The notes beneath the pieces are model-generated. The model searched no databases. It saw only the letters and a program-made list of their open reading frames with translations, and was not told the DNA's origin. A stretch of DNA of 64,000 nt, taken from Rhodococcus oryzae. Its GTDB lineage: Bacteria > Actinomycetota > Actinomycetes > Mycobacteriales > Mycobacteriaceae. Both the position numbers and the translations under genes were made by a program. The stretch covers positions 1-64,000 of the forward strand of contig NZ_SUMD01000006.1 in the NCBI RefSeq assembly GCF_005049235.1, written 5' to 3'. Below, one piece after another: positions 42,449-51,472 of this stretch; the first letter of the stretch is position 1; each line of letters opens with the position of its first letter.

Positions 42449-43611
42449 CGGCGCACCCCCTTCGAGAGTTTCAGTTCGGCGGCCACGGAGGTGGCCGCGC
42501 GTAGCGCGCTGTTGATCGCGATCTCCCCGCGCATCCCGGGGGCGGCGACCATGTCCCCGACGAGATACACCCCCGAGCCCCGGTCGATCGCGGGGCGGTC
42601 GCGCCAGGTCTGGCCGGGCAGGTCGATGGCGCCGGTCCTGCCCTTCGCCGTGGCGGTCCGCTGCCAGGTGACCCGGTCCCGCCAGCCCGGAACCGTGAGG
42701 TCGGTGAACCTGTGTAGACGGGTGCGCGCCTTGTCGATCGACTCGCCCGTGCGCACCGGCATATCGATCTGGAACAGGGACTCGCCCGGCGGCGTGACGG
42801 AGCGGTCCTGCATCGAGTAGCAGTCGTGGAAGCCGCCCTCGTCGAGGTCGGCGGCGGTGAACAGGTCGCGCCGTCCCTCGTGGACGGCGAGGTCGAGCAT
42901 CACGCAGTGCCCGCTCTGCCAGCTCAGCGCCGAGTCCCCGAGGAGGGTTCGCGCGGAGGACAGTTCGGTCGCGACGATCGTTGGTGTGGCGGGGATCGTG
43001 TCCACTCGGGAGCCCAGCTCGATCCGGACCCCGAGGTCGCGTGCGTGGACCGCCATCCGGTCGGTGACCGCCTGCCAGCCGCCTGCCACGTAGCGCACGC
43101 CGGGCACCCTCTGCCCGTAGATCCGTTGAAACAGATCCCACACGAACGCGGCCGAGAGCCTCCCGGTGTCCGCGTCGTAGGTGGCGACGCCGACGGAGTT
43201 CGCCATCGCGGTCGCGGCGTCGTGCCCGAAACGCTGTGCGGCCCATGAATGGAAGTCCGTGTCGATGGGTGCGGTGGCCCAGGGCGTGAGCTGGGCGCGC
43301 AGCATTCCCCTCGGCGGCCGCCTGCGAAATCTGCCGCGCGACCGGAAGCCGAGCAGTCCGATGCTGCGGATCGGGGGCAGGCACAGGCCATCGACGAATC
43401 CGCGTCGCTTGAGCCACTGCCAGTGCGGGCCGTCCGCGTAGAACACGTGAGCGCCCTCGTGGGCGACGTACGGGCCGGCCGTGGCGCGAGCCCGGCCGCC
43501 GAGCGTGGCGTGTGCCTCGTGCAGGGTGACGCGGGCGCCCGCCTCCGCGCAGGCGATAGCCGCGGTGAGTCCGGCCAGGCCGCCGCCGATCACAGAAACC
43601 GAATCTGTCAT
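42445..43611 (-). CDS. FAD-dependent amine-oxidase/phytoene-desaturase-like protein
   Basis: 388 residues from the ATG at 43611. The N-terminus SVSVIGGGLAGLTAAIACAE then GARVTLHEAHATLGGRARA is the FAD-binding start of the amine oxidase/phytoene desaturase/protoporphyrinogen oxidase group. The C-terminal YLVGDMVAAPGMRGEIAINS is the matching second FAD motif. The substrate is unknown; carotenoid and porphyrin roles are possible but no other gene of those pathways is close. It is first in an operon with the NDH-2-like gene and divergent from a LysR gene (77 bases apart). Confidence 0.82.
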   Translation of the reverse strand: MTDSVSVIGGGLAGLTAAIACAEAGARVTLHEAHATLGGRARATAGPYVAHEGAHVFYADGPHWQWLKRRGFVDGLCLPPIRSIGLLGFRSRGRFRRRPPRGMLRAQLTPWATAPIDTDFHSWAAQRFGHDAATAMANSVGVATYDADTGRLSAAFVWDLFQRIYGQRVPGVRYVAGGWQAVTDRMAVHARDLGVRIELGSRVDTIPATPTIVATELSSARTLLGDSALSWQSGHCVMLDLAVHEGRRDLFTAADLDEGGFHDCYSMQDRSVTPPGESLFQIDMPVRTGESIDKARTRLHRFTDLTVPGWRDRVTWQRTATAKGRTGAIDLPGQTWRDRPAIDRGSGVYLVGDMVAAPGMRGEIAINSALRAATSVAAELKLSKGVRR

Positions 43612-43688
43612 GACTGCGACGTTAGGGAGCGGGTGTTGATTACTCCAATGCATTGTTCGGGTCGTCTCGATGCGCTAAACGTATAGAT

Positions 43689-44612
43689 ATGACCCTGACG
43701 CAGCTCGCCTGTTTCCTCGCCGTCGCGCGCACCGGGCATTTCACCAAGGCGGCGCGCGAGGTGCACCTGGCCCAACCGTCGCTGAGCAGGCAGATCCTGG
43801 CGCTCGAGAAGAGCCTGGGCGCCAGCCTGTTTCACCGCGCGCGGGGAAACATCGCGCTGACCGCGGCGGGCGAGGCGTTGTTGCCGTTGGCGACCAGGAT
43901 GCTCGCGGATGAGGAGCTGGCGTATCGCGAGATCGCCGAGCTGACCGGGTTGCGGCGCGGCCGGGTGCGTTTGGGTGCGCCGCCGAGCCTGTGTGTCAGT
44001 CTCGTCGCGGATCTTCTCGAGCGCTATCTCGCGGCGTACCCGGGGATTGCGTTGAACGTGAACGAGAGTGGATCGCGTGCGCTGGTCGACGCGTTGACCG
44101 GCGGACTGGTCGACATGGCGTTGATCGTCTCGAACGAGGACCGCGGCGAGGCGGCCCTCGAGGTCACGCCGCTGCTGCGGGAGGACCTCGTCGTGGTGTC
44201 CTCGGCCGCCGCCGATCCGCTCACCGCGCGAGGTGAGCTGACGCTCGACGAACTCGCGAGCTACCCCCTTGTGATGTTCCACCGTGGGTATGACCTGCGC
44301 GCGGCCACCGACGCCGCGTTTCAGCGGGCCGGGTTGACGCCGCGGGTCGCGGTGGAGGGCGCGGAGATGGAGGGGGTGCTGCGGTTCGTCGAGCGCGGTC
44401 TCGGTGTCGCCGTGGTGCCGTCGTTGGTGGCGGCCCATCGGCCCGGCCTGCGTCCGGTGCGGCTGAAAGCGCCCGAGCTCAGCCGCACCATTTCCCTGGC
44501 CCGCCGGGTCGACGTGCAGCCGACCCACGCCTCGCGCGCGATGCAGGACATGCTGATTGCGGTCGTCGACGACATGGTCGCGGAAGGGACGCACGGGCTC
44601 ACGCGCCTCTGA
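43689..44612 (+). CDS. LysR-family transcriptional regulator
   Basis: 307 residues. The HTH is MTLTQLACFLAVARTGHFTK and AAREVHLAQPSLSRQILALE, standard LysR, followed by a periplasmic-binding-like effector domain. A LysR gene divergent from an operon normally controls that operon with a small-molecule inducer, so the two flavoprotein genes are the likely targets. Start ATG at 43689; in-frame upstream codons do not fit the family. Confidence 0.93.
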   Translation: MTLTQLACFLAVARTGHFTKAAREVHLAQPSLSRQILALEKSLGASLFHRARGNIALTAAGEALLPLATRMLADEELAYREIAELTGLRRGRVRLGAPPSLCVSLVADLLERYLAAYPGIALNVNESGSRALVDALTGGLVDMALIVSNEDRGEAALEVTPLLREDLVVVSSAAADPLTARGELTLDELASYPLVMFHRGYDLRAATDAAFQRAGLTPRVAVEGAEMEGVLRFVERGLGVAVVPSLVAAHRPGLRPVRLKAPELSRTISLARRVDVQPTHASRAMQDMLIAVVDDMVAEGTHGLTRL

Positions 44613-44618
44613 TCCGCT

Positions 44619-45698
44619 TCACCCCGCGATCGCCTGTCCGTCCGCCGACAGCGTCGCCGCATCGGCCGCCGACCGTCCGGCCAGCACGCCCCGCGGATCG
44701 ACCGCGGAATGCTGCCATGTCTTCGTGGGACCGAACAGGCGGTCCACCTCGGCCTTCACCGCCGCCGCTCGCCCCGCGAGGAGGGGGAGCAGGTCCCCGA
44801 AACGGACCTCGGCGTCGACAACCACCCGCGCGGTCGCGGCCTTGTCCGCCTCGGTCAGTCGTTGGCCGATCCGGATGGCGAACCCGAACAGGAAGGCCTT
44901 GCGGAACGATGTGGACCGCGAACCGTCCTCGCCCGCCTTGCTCATCGCCCTGGTTGCCTGGATGAGCAACGAGGTGAACAGCATCTCGACCTGTTCGAGA
45001 TCGACGGGAGCGCCGACCATCGTTGCGGTGGCCATTCGCGAGTTGTAGAGGGTCCGAACATGATTGGCATGGCCGATCATGGTGAGCAGCAGGGCCTTCT
45101 GCTTGACGTAGGGGTTGTCGAGGTGGACCCGCCTGCTGTGCACGGTGACGCCGCCGCCGGGCTCGCCGGACTCGAGCAGTGCGGAGCTGATCGCATATCG
45201 GGTCATCAGCTCCTGGGCCTTGGCTGTGAGCGTCTCGGCCTCCTCGGTGAATTCGGCGCTCTCGGCCTTCGCGAGCAGTCCGCGAATCTTGTTCAACACC
45301 TTCAGATCTGCCTGGTGAGAGGGCTGAGTCGTCCGTTCGTCGCGCTGCCGCGGCCAGGCGGAGGGTGGCGGGCACAGTGCCGTCCAGGGGCCCAGGTGCT
45401 GCCACAGGAACCCGAGCGATCGGGCGTGCACCTGGTCGACCGCGGCGGCTGCCGCCGTTCCGGGATGCGCGTCCGCGATCGCGCGGAGCTGATCGAGCCA
45501 CTGCTGCGGAGCCCTCGACCACGCGCGGCTTCGTCGCGATTCTTCGAGGACCAGCGCGGCTGCGGTGGGGGTCAGCGCGGCGTCGAGCGCGCGTCTGGTG
45601 ACGTGGATGACGTCGGCGGGCTGCCAGCCGCGCTCGTACGCCTGGGCGAGCGCGTCGACTGCGGACATTTGTCGAATGTGTGTTCGATTATCGCTCAT
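44619..45698 (-). CDS. DUF2786 domain protein (copy 1)
   Basis: 359 residues from the ATG at 45698. The DUF2786 core is LNKIRGLLAKAESAEFTEEA then ETLTAKAQELMTRYAISSAL, followed by VHSRRVHLDNPYVKQKALLL and a long helical C-terminal part. The N-terminal AQAYERGWQPADVIHVTRRA is shared with the paralogue at 47760. The family has no established function. An alternative start is the ATG at 45668, which would place the LexA-like box (45672-45687) just ahead of the gene. Its central part is the source of the fragment at 41043. Confidence 0.85.
   Translation of the reverse strand: MSDNRTHIRQMSAVDALAQAYERGWQPADVIHVTRRALDAALTPTAAALVLEESRRSRAWSRAPQQWLDQLRAIADAHPGTAAAAAVDQVHARSLGFLWQHLGPWTALCPPPSAWPRQRDERTTQPSHQADLKVLNKIRGLLAKAESAEFTEEAETLTAKAQELMTRYAISSALLESGEPGGGVTVHSRRVHLDNPYVKQKALLLTMIGHANHVRTLYNSRMATATMVGAPVDLEQVEMLFTSLLIQATRAMSKAGEDGSRSTSFRKAFLFGFAIRIGQRLTEADKAATARVVVDAEVRFGDLLPLLAGRAAAVKAEVDRLFGPTKTWQHSAVDPRGVLAGRSAADAATLSADGQAIAG
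45672..45687. promoter_or_regulatory. LexA/SOS-box-like palindrome at the DUF2786 start
   Basis: In the gene's direction the sequence is TCGAACACACATTCGA. The mycobacterial SOS box is TCGAAC-N4-GTTCGA, so only one base differs. It lies between the two candidate start codons, directly ahead of the ATG at 45668. LexA binding here is inferred from the match alone. Confidence 0.5.
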
Positions 45699-45943
45699 GG
45701 CGACAGTGTGCACCGGGGGTCCGACATGTGTTCCCGTCGCAGGTCAGGGGCGGTTGTGGCTCACCCTTGTCCGATGGCGCACTTGTCCTGGTCCAGGCAA
45801 ATGCGAGCCGCTTTCTGCTTCACCCCTAGCGCCCTCGGTGGATGCGGAGGCGCTGTCTGGCTGGTGCGCCGTCGCCCGCCGAGGACTCGGAATCGGGGGT
45901 GGATGAAAAAAGGACCAATCGGTTCGTTTCTCTGGACGTGGGC

Positions 45944-45957
45944 TGGAACGTGTTCTA
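45944..45957. promoter_or_regulatory. KstR operator upstream of the fadD19-like gene
   Basis: TGGAACGTGTTCTA fits the KstR consensus TnnAACnnGTTnnA at every fixed position. It ends 11 bases before the ATG of the fadD19-like gene. KstR represses cholesterol catabolism genes in mycobacteria and rhodococci until a CoA-thioester steroid metabolite releases it. Confidence 0.8.
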
Positions 45958-45968
45958 GGTTCGGGGCC

Positions 45969-47624
45969 ATGGCACTCAACATTGCGGACCTCGCCGAGCA
46001 TGCGATCGATCTCGTTCCGGACAGAGTCGCGCTGATCTGCGAGGACGAAACCCTCACCTATGCGGAGCTGGAGGAGCGGTCCAATAGGCTGGCCCACTTC
46101 CTGATGGCACAGGGGGTCCAGCGCGATGACAAGGTGGGGGTGTACTGCCGAAACCGCATCGAGGCCGTCGTGTCCATGCTGGCGATCGTCAAGGCGCGGG
46201 CCATCATCATCAACGTCAACTACCGCTACGTCGAGGGCGAACTCGAATACCTCTTCGACAACTCCGACATGGTCGCGCTCGTCCACGAGCGCCGGTACTC
46301 GCACAAGGTGGCCGCAGTCCTGCCGCGGACCCAAAAGGTCACGACGGTGATCGTGGTCGAAGACGGCACCGCCGCGGACAGCTCCGCCTTGGCCGGCGTG
46401 TCATTCGACGACGCGCTCGCCCTCGGTTCGCCGGAGCGTGACTTCGGTGAGCGCAGCGCGGACGACATCTTCCTGCTGTACACCGGCGGCACCACAGGAT
46501 TCCCGAAGGGAGTGATGTGGCGCCACGAGGACATCTACCGCACCTTGTTCGGCGGGTTCGACCATGCGACCGGCAACTACATCGAAGGCGAATGGGACCT
46601 CGCCGAAACAGGAGCTGCCAACCCGCCTTTGGTGCGCCTGCCGATCCCGCCGATGATCCACGGCGCGACCCAGGCGGCGACGTTCGGCTCGCTGTTCAGT
46701 GGTGGAACCGTGGTGCTGGCGCCGGAATTCGATGCACCGGAGATCTGGCGGCTGATCGATCGGCACAAGGTCAATTGCCTGTTCTTCACCGGTGACGCCA
46801 TGGCTCGTCCTCTGGTTGATGGATTGACCGCCGCGATGACCTCGGGTCAGGAGTACGACCTGAGCAGCCTGTACGTCGTGGTCAGTGCTGCGGCATTGTT
46901 TTCCCCCTCGATCAAGGAGCAGATTCTCGAACTGCTACCGAACCGGCTCGTGATCGACACCATCGGATCCTCCGAAACCGGATACGGCGGGACGAGCGTC
47001 GCCGAGAAGGGAGAGGTTCACGCCGGCGGGCCCCGCGTGAAGATCGACGACGCGACGACCGTCCTCGACGACGACGGCAATCCCGTTGAGCCAGGGTCCG
47101 GTGTCATCGGAATGCTCGCTCGTAGCGGACACCTCCCCGTCGGCTATTACAAGGACGAAGAGAAGTCCAAGGCCGCCTTCAAAGTGATCAACGGTGTCCG
47201 GTACGCCATTCCGGGCGACTTCGCGCGGGTGGAAGCGGACGGAACCGTGATTCTGCTCGGCCGTGGCTCGGTGTCGATCAACTCGGGCGGCGAGAAGATC
47301 TATCCGGAGGAGGTCGAGGGCGCACTCAAGGCGCACCCCGACGTGTTCGATGCCATCGTCGTCGGCGTCCCGGACGAACGCTTCGGCCAGCACGTCGCCG
47401 CTGTCGTTTCCGCTCGAACTGGTCGGAGGCCGTCACTGTCCGACCTTGATGCGTTCGTGCGCAACGAGATCGCCGGATACAAGGTGCCCCGCAGCCTGTG
47501 GTGGGTCGAGGAGATCAAGCGTTCGCCGGCGGGCAAACCTGACTACCGATGGGCAAAGGACCAGACCGAGGCGGGCCCAGCGGATGAGGTCAACGTCGCG
47601 CATCTCGCACGTTCAACAAACTGA
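45969..47624 (+). CDS. fadD19: Steroid side-chain acyl-CoA synthetase, FadD19-like
   Basis: 551 residues. It begins MALNIADLAEHAIDLVPDRV and carries the AMP-binding motifs LLYTGGTTGFPKGVMWRHED, IGSSETGYGG, PGDFARVEADG and the C-terminal RSPAGKPDYRWAK with the catalytic lysine. Sequence character throughout closely follows FadD19, which activates C5 or C8 side chains of cholesterol and sitosterol intermediates. A KstR box directly upstream supports this. It stands alone here, without the other kst genes, and lies between two DUF2786 genes. Its GC content looks lower than that of its neighbours. Confidence 0.88.
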   Translation: MALNIADLAEHAIDLVPDRVALICEDETLTYAELEERSNRLAHFLMAQGVQRDDKVGVYCRNRIEAVVSMLAIVKARAIIINVNYRYVEGELEYLFDNSDMVALVHERRYSHKVAAVLPRTQKVTTVIVVEDGTAADSSALAGVSFDDALALGSPERDFGERSADDIFLLYTGGTTGFPKGVMWRHEDIYRTLFGGFDHATGNYIEGEWDLAETGAANPPLVRLPIPPMIHGATQAATFGSLFSGGTVVLAPEFDAPEIWRLIDRHKVNCLFFTGDAMARPLVDGLTAAMTSGQEYDLSSLYVVVSAAALFSPSIKEQILELLPNRLVIDTIGSSETGYGGTSVAEKGEVHAGGPRVKIDDATTVLDDDGNPVEPGSGVIGMLARSGHLPVGYYKDEEKSKAAFKVINGVRYAIPGDFARVEADGTVILLGRGSVSINSGGEKIYPEEVEGALKAHPDVFDAIVVGVPDERFGQHVAAVVSARTGRRPSLSDLDAFVRNEIAGYKVPRSLWWVEEIKRSPAGKPDYRWAKDQTEAGPADEVNVAHLARSTN

Positions 47625-47759
47625 GTCATAGCGGGTTGGTCAGCAGGTGGCGGTCTGCGCCATCAGCACCTATCGCCCGGTGCATGCGATGGGCGCAGCC
47701 ATCCCCAACGTCGGTGCGTGGTCGGGGGTTGCCCACCAGGTCAGGGGCGGATGCTGGCG

Positions 47760-48944
47760 CTACTTGCGTCTGATGGCGCGCTCACCCTTGGCCAGCGATG
47801 CGTTGTCCGCCGCGGCCCGCCCGGCATGCCAGCCCCTGGCGTCCACCGACCGGGCCCTGGCCGTCCTGGTGCCGGGGAACAGCCGGGTGAACTCCGCGTC
47901 GACCGCGGCGGAGGTGGTGGCGAGCACCGGCAGCAGGTCGCCCAACGGGATGGACTCCTCGTCGGCAGCCGCCTCGGTGGCCCTGGCGTCGGCATCGCGC
48001 AGTCGCTGCCCGATCCGGCTGGCGAACCCGGCGAGGAAGGCCTTCCGGAACCCGGTGGTGCGCGCGCCGGCGCGGCCCTCCGCGGCGCCGGACTGCAGGG
48101 CGCGGGCCGACTGGACGAGCAGCGAGGTGAACAGCAGGTCGACCTGCTGGAGATCGACCGGGGTCCCGACCGCGGTGGCGATGTCGAGGTCGCCGAACAG
48201 GACGGTGCGCACCCGGTTCGCGTCGCCGATCGCGGTCAGCAGGTGCACCTTCTCCTTCAGATACGGATTCTCGAAGTGGAATCGGCGGCTGTGCACCACG
48301 GTCCCGCCCGTGTGGGCGCGTGAACGCAGCAGGGCGGCGGTGATCGCGTACCGCGTCATCAGTTCCTGTGCCTTCGCGGTGAAGGCCTCGGCCTCCTCCG
48401 CGAAGTCGGTGCGCTCCGCCTTGGCGAGCAGCCCCCGGATCCGGCCCAGCACCTTGGGGTCCGCAGTGGCCGCGGGCTCCGGGGCCTCCGCGTCTGGTTG
48501 GGCCGCGCCTTCGGCCGGCCACTGCGACGGCGGGGGCAGGAGGACCATCCAGTCCGTCAGCCGGTTCCACTCCGCGGCCAGCTCGGACAGCTGGTATCCC
48601 AGGAAGCCCGACCGCCCGGCGGTCAGGGCTCCGGCGAGGTGCCCGCCACGCGGACCGGTGACCGGCGTCCGGTCCGCCAGGCGAGCCTGGTCCGGGTACA
48701 GCTCGGCGGCGGCGTGCAGCTGATCGGACCACTCCGTTGGCGCCCGATCCGCCGCACCGCTCAGCCGCGCCTCGTACAGCAGCACGGCCGCGGCGAGTGC
48801 GGGCGGCGACTCGGCGGCCCTGCGGGTCAGGTGCAGTAGGTCCGCGGGTTGCCAACCTCGCTCGTAGGCGCCCGCGAGCGCGTCGAGGAGCGCCGCGGCC
48901 TCGGCCGACGGCCGGCCGTCGTCGGGCACGCCCTCGTTCGTCAT
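47760..48944 (-). CDS. DUF2786 domain protein (copy 2)
   Basis: 394 residues. ALAGAYERGWQPADLLHLTR aligns with copy 1; the DUF2786 core is LGRIRGLLAKAERTDFAEEA and EAFTAKAQELMTRYAITAAL, followed by VVHSRRFHFENPYLKEKVHL. It is more distant from copy 1 than the fragment at 41043 is. Its start lies one base after the metG stop on the same strand, so it is probably co-transcribed with metG. Function unknown. Confidence 0.82.
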   Translation of the reverse strand: MTNEGVPDDGRPSAEAAALLDALAGAYERGWQPADLLHLTRRAAESPPALAAAVLLYEARLSGAADRAPTEWSDQLHAAAELYPDQARLADRTPVTGPRGGHLAGALTAGRSGFLGYQLSELAAEWNRLTDWMVLLPPPSQWPAEGAAQPDAEAPEPAATADPKVLGRIRGLLAKAERTDFAEEAEAFTAKAQELMTRYAITAALLRSRAHTGGTVVHSRRFHFENPYLKEKVHLLTAIGDANRVRTVLFGDLDIATAVGTPVDLQQVDLLFTSLLVQSARALQSGAAEGRAGARTTGFRKAFLAGFASRIGQRLRDADARATEAAADEESIPLGDLLPVLATTSAAVDAEFTRLFPGTRTARARSVDARGWHAGRAAADNASLAKGERAIRRK

Positions 48945-48945
48945 C

Positions 48946-50526
48946 TCAGGCGGTTTCGGGCTCCACGTACCGGGGGAACACCGGCGAGGGTGCGGGCAGC
49001 GGGTTGCCCGCCGCGATCCGCACGCCGAGGCTCGCGAAGTCGCGGGCGGCCTCGTCCTGCCCGAGCAGGTCCAGGATCTTCGCGCCCGAATCCGGCATCA
49101 CCGGCTGGACCAGGATCCCGACAATGCGCACGACCTCGAGGGTCACGTAGAGCACCGTCGCCATCCGGGCCGGGTCGGTCTTGCGGAGCACCCACGGCTC
49201 CTGCTGCGAGAAGTAGCGGTTGGTCTCGCCGAGCACGTGCCAGATCGCCTCGAGCGCCTGGTGCAGCGCCTGCTTGTCGAAGTCGGCGCGCACCGCCTCG
49301 AGCAGGGCCTCGGCCTTGGCCAGCAGCGCGCTGTCGTCCTCGGTGAGATCGCCGGGGGTGGGGACCTGGGCGTCGCAGTTCTTGGCGACCATCGTCAGCG
49401 AACGCTGTGCGAGGTTGCCCAGCTCGTTCGCCAGGTCGGCGTTCATCCGGGTGACGATGGACTCGTGGCTGTAGCTGCCGTCCTGGCCGAACGAGATCTC
49501 CCGCAGCAGGAAGAAGCGCAACGCGTCGAGGCCGTACTGCTCGACCATCTGGAGCGGGTCGACGACATTGCCGACCGACTTCGACATCTTCTCGCCCTTG
49601 TTGTACAGGAACCCGTGCACGAAGACGCGCTTCGGCAACTCCAGGCCCGCGGACATCAGGAACGCCGGCCAGTACACCGCGTGGAAGCGGCTGATGTCCT
49701 TGCCGATGATGTGCAGATCCGCAGGCCAGAACTTGGTGAACGCCTCCGACTCGACGTCGGGGTAGCCGAGGCCGGTGAGGTAGTTGGTGAGGGCGTCGAC
49801 CCACACGTACATGACGTGCTCGGGGTTGCCCGGCACCGGTACGCCCCAGTCGAAGGTGGTGCGCGAGATCGACAGGTCCTTCAGGCCGCCCTTGACGAAG
49901 CTGACGATCTCGTTGCGCCGGGTGTCGGGGGCGATGAACTCGGGCTGCGACTCGTACAGCGAGAGGAGCTTGTCCTGGTACGCGGACAGCCGGAAGAGGT
50001 AGTTGGACTCCTCCGTCCACACCACGGGGGTGCCCGTCAGCGTCGAGATGCGTGAGCCGTCCTCGAGCAGGGTGGTCTCGGCCTCGGTGTGGAACGCCTC
50101 GTCGCGGACCGAATACCAGCCCGCATAGGTGTCGAGGTAGATGTCCCCTGCCTCGACCATGCGCTCCCAGATCGCCTGGCACGCGACCTGATGATCCTCA
50201 TCGGTGGTCCGGATGAACCGGTCGTAGGAGATGCCGAGGGTCTTGTCCATCGCCTGGAACACGTCGGAGTTCCTGGTCGCGAGCTCTTGGACGCTGATGT
50301 CCTCTTTGGCCGCGGTCTGCTGCATCTTCTGGCCGTGCTCGTCCGTGCCGGTCATGAAGAACACGTCGAACCCGTCGAGTCGCTTGAAGCGCGCGATGGC
50401 GTCCGAGGCGATGTACTCGTAGGCGTGGCCGACGTGCGGGGCGCCGTTCGGGTACGCGATCGCCGTGGTCATGTAGAACGGCGGTCGGGTGGCTTCGGGG
50501 CGGCTGGGTGCGGGTGACACAGTCAT
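48946..50526 (-). CDS. metG: Methionyl-tRNA synthetase
   Basis: 526 residues. Class I signature [15 protein letters not shown] (HIGH) and [10 protein letters not shown] (KMSKS) frame the catalytic Rossmann fold; [20 protein letters not shown] is the methionine-binding start. The insertion between them has no zinc-binding cysteine cluster, as in the other actinobacterial short-type MetRS. The C-terminal tRNA-binding extension of E. coli MetG is absent. Divergent from tatD by 20 bases, as in Rv1007c/Rv1008. Confidence 0.96.
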   Translation of the reverse strand: MTVSPAPSRPEATRPPFYMTTAIAYPNGAPHVGHAYEYIASDAIARFKRLDGFDVFFMTGTDEHGQKMQQTAAKEDISVQELATRNSDVFQAMDKTLGISYDRFIRTTDEDHQVACQAIWERMVEAGDIYLDTYAGWYSVRDEAFHTEAETTLLEDGSRISTLTGTPVVWTEESNYLFRLSAYQDKLLSLYESQPEFIAPDTRRNEIVSFVKGGLKDLSISRTTFDWGVPVPGNPEHVMYVWVDALTNYLTGLGYPDVESEAFTKFWPADLHIIGKDISRFHAVYWPAFLMSAGLELPKRVFVHGFLYNKGEKMSKSVGNVVDPLQMVEQYGLDALRFFLLREISFGQDGSYSHESIVTRMNADLANELGNLAQRSLTMVAKNCDAQVPTPGDLTEDDSALLAKAEALLEAVRADFDKQALHQALEAIWHVLGETNRYFSQQEPWVLRKTDPARMATVLYVTLEVVRIVGILVQPVMPDSGAKILDLLGQDEAARDFASLGVRIAAGNPLPAPSPVFPRYVEPETA

Positions 50527-50546
50527 GGTGCGCCTACTCTATCTGC

Positions 50547-51374
50547 GTGCCAAGAGACCGTCCGGCCCCGGACCTGCCAGAGCCGCTCGAGCCCCTGATC
50601 GACTCACACACCCACCTCGACGCGTGTGGTGCAACCGATGCCGCGTCGGTGGCCGAGATCGTCGACCGCGCGGAGCGGGTCGGCGTCGGTCGCGTGGTCA
50701 CGGTGGCCGATGATCTGGCCGCCGCACGGTTCGCGGTGGACGCCGCGAACTGGGACCCGCGGGTGTACGCGGCCACTGCCATCCATCCGACCAGGGCGAA
50801 CGTGCTCGACGACGCGACCAAGGCTGAGATCGAGCGCCTCGCGGGCGATCCGCGGACCGTCGCGGTGGGGGAGACCGGGCTCGACTACTACTGGCCGGGC
50901 AAGCTCGAGGGCTGCGCCACCATCGAGGAGCAGGTCGAGGGATTCCGCTGGCACATCGACCTGGCCAAGCGGCTGCGCAAGCCGCTGATGATCCACAACC
51001 GGGAGGCCGACCACGACCTGCTGGCGGTGCTGATCGACGAGGGTGCGCCGGAGACGGTGATCTTCCACTGCTTCTCGTCCGATGCGAACATGGCGCTGGC
51101 GTGCGTGGAGGCCGGCTACGTGCTCAGCTTCTCCGGCACGGTCAGCTTCCGGAACGCGCGCGAGCTGCACGAGGCCGCGAAGCTGGTGCCCGACGACCAG
51201 CTGATCGTCGAGACCGACGCACCGTTCCTCACCCCGCACCCGTTCCGCGGCGCGCCGAACGAGCCGTACTGCCTGCCGTACACGGTCCGGGCGCTGGCCC
51301 ACACGCGCGGTCAGGACCCGATCGAGCTGGCGCGGGCCTCGACCGCAACCGCCCGCCGCGTGTTCCGGATCTAG
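50547..51374 (+). CDS. tatD: TatD-family metal-dependent hydrolase
   Basis: 275 residues from GTG. The metal ligands are in LIDSHTHLDACG, the central VGETGLDYYW, and downstream IHNREADHDL, IFHCFSS and VETDAPFLTPHP. TatD proteins are 3'-5' exonucleases or D-aminoacyl/other amidohydrolases of the TIM-barrel type. The pairing with metG is conserved. The start is inferred from the homologous PLIDSHTHL position and lack of coding signal upstream. Confidence 0.92.
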   Translation: MPRDRPAPDLPEPLEPLIDSHTHLDACGATDAASVAEIVDRAERVGVGRVVTVADDLAAARFAVDAANWDPRVYAATAIHPTRANVLDDATKAEIERLAGDPRTVAVGETGLDYYWPGKLEGCATIEEQVEGFRWHIDLAKRLRKPLMIHNREADHDLLAVLIDEGAPETVIFHCFSSDANMALACVEAGYVLSFSGTVSFRNARELHEAAKLVPDDQLIVETDAPFLTPHPFRGAPNEPYCLPYTVRALAHTRGQDPIELARASTATARRVFRI

Positions 51375-51382
51375 CCCTCCGC

Positions 51383-51439
51383 CGAGCGTGCAGTTGCTGT
51401 CGCATCGCCCGAGAGCGGGCGACGGCAACTGCACGCTCG
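51383..51439. repeat. Intergenic palindromic element, copy 1
   Basis: A 21-bp near-perfect stem (51383-51403 with 51419-51439, one mismatch) begins cgagcgtgcagttg. It directly follows tatD and can act as its terminator. It shares its arms and the loop block catcgcccgagagcg with copy 2 at 52014. Confidence 0.8.
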
Positions 51440-51472
51440 ACGAGTAGATTGGGCCGCACGGGTAGGCGACGA

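Noticed and set aside
44709-45968. Upstream extension of the fadD19-like frame across the DUF2786 gene
   Set aside because: The extension is antisense to a recognised DUF2786 protein, and the KstR box and family start place the true start at 45969.
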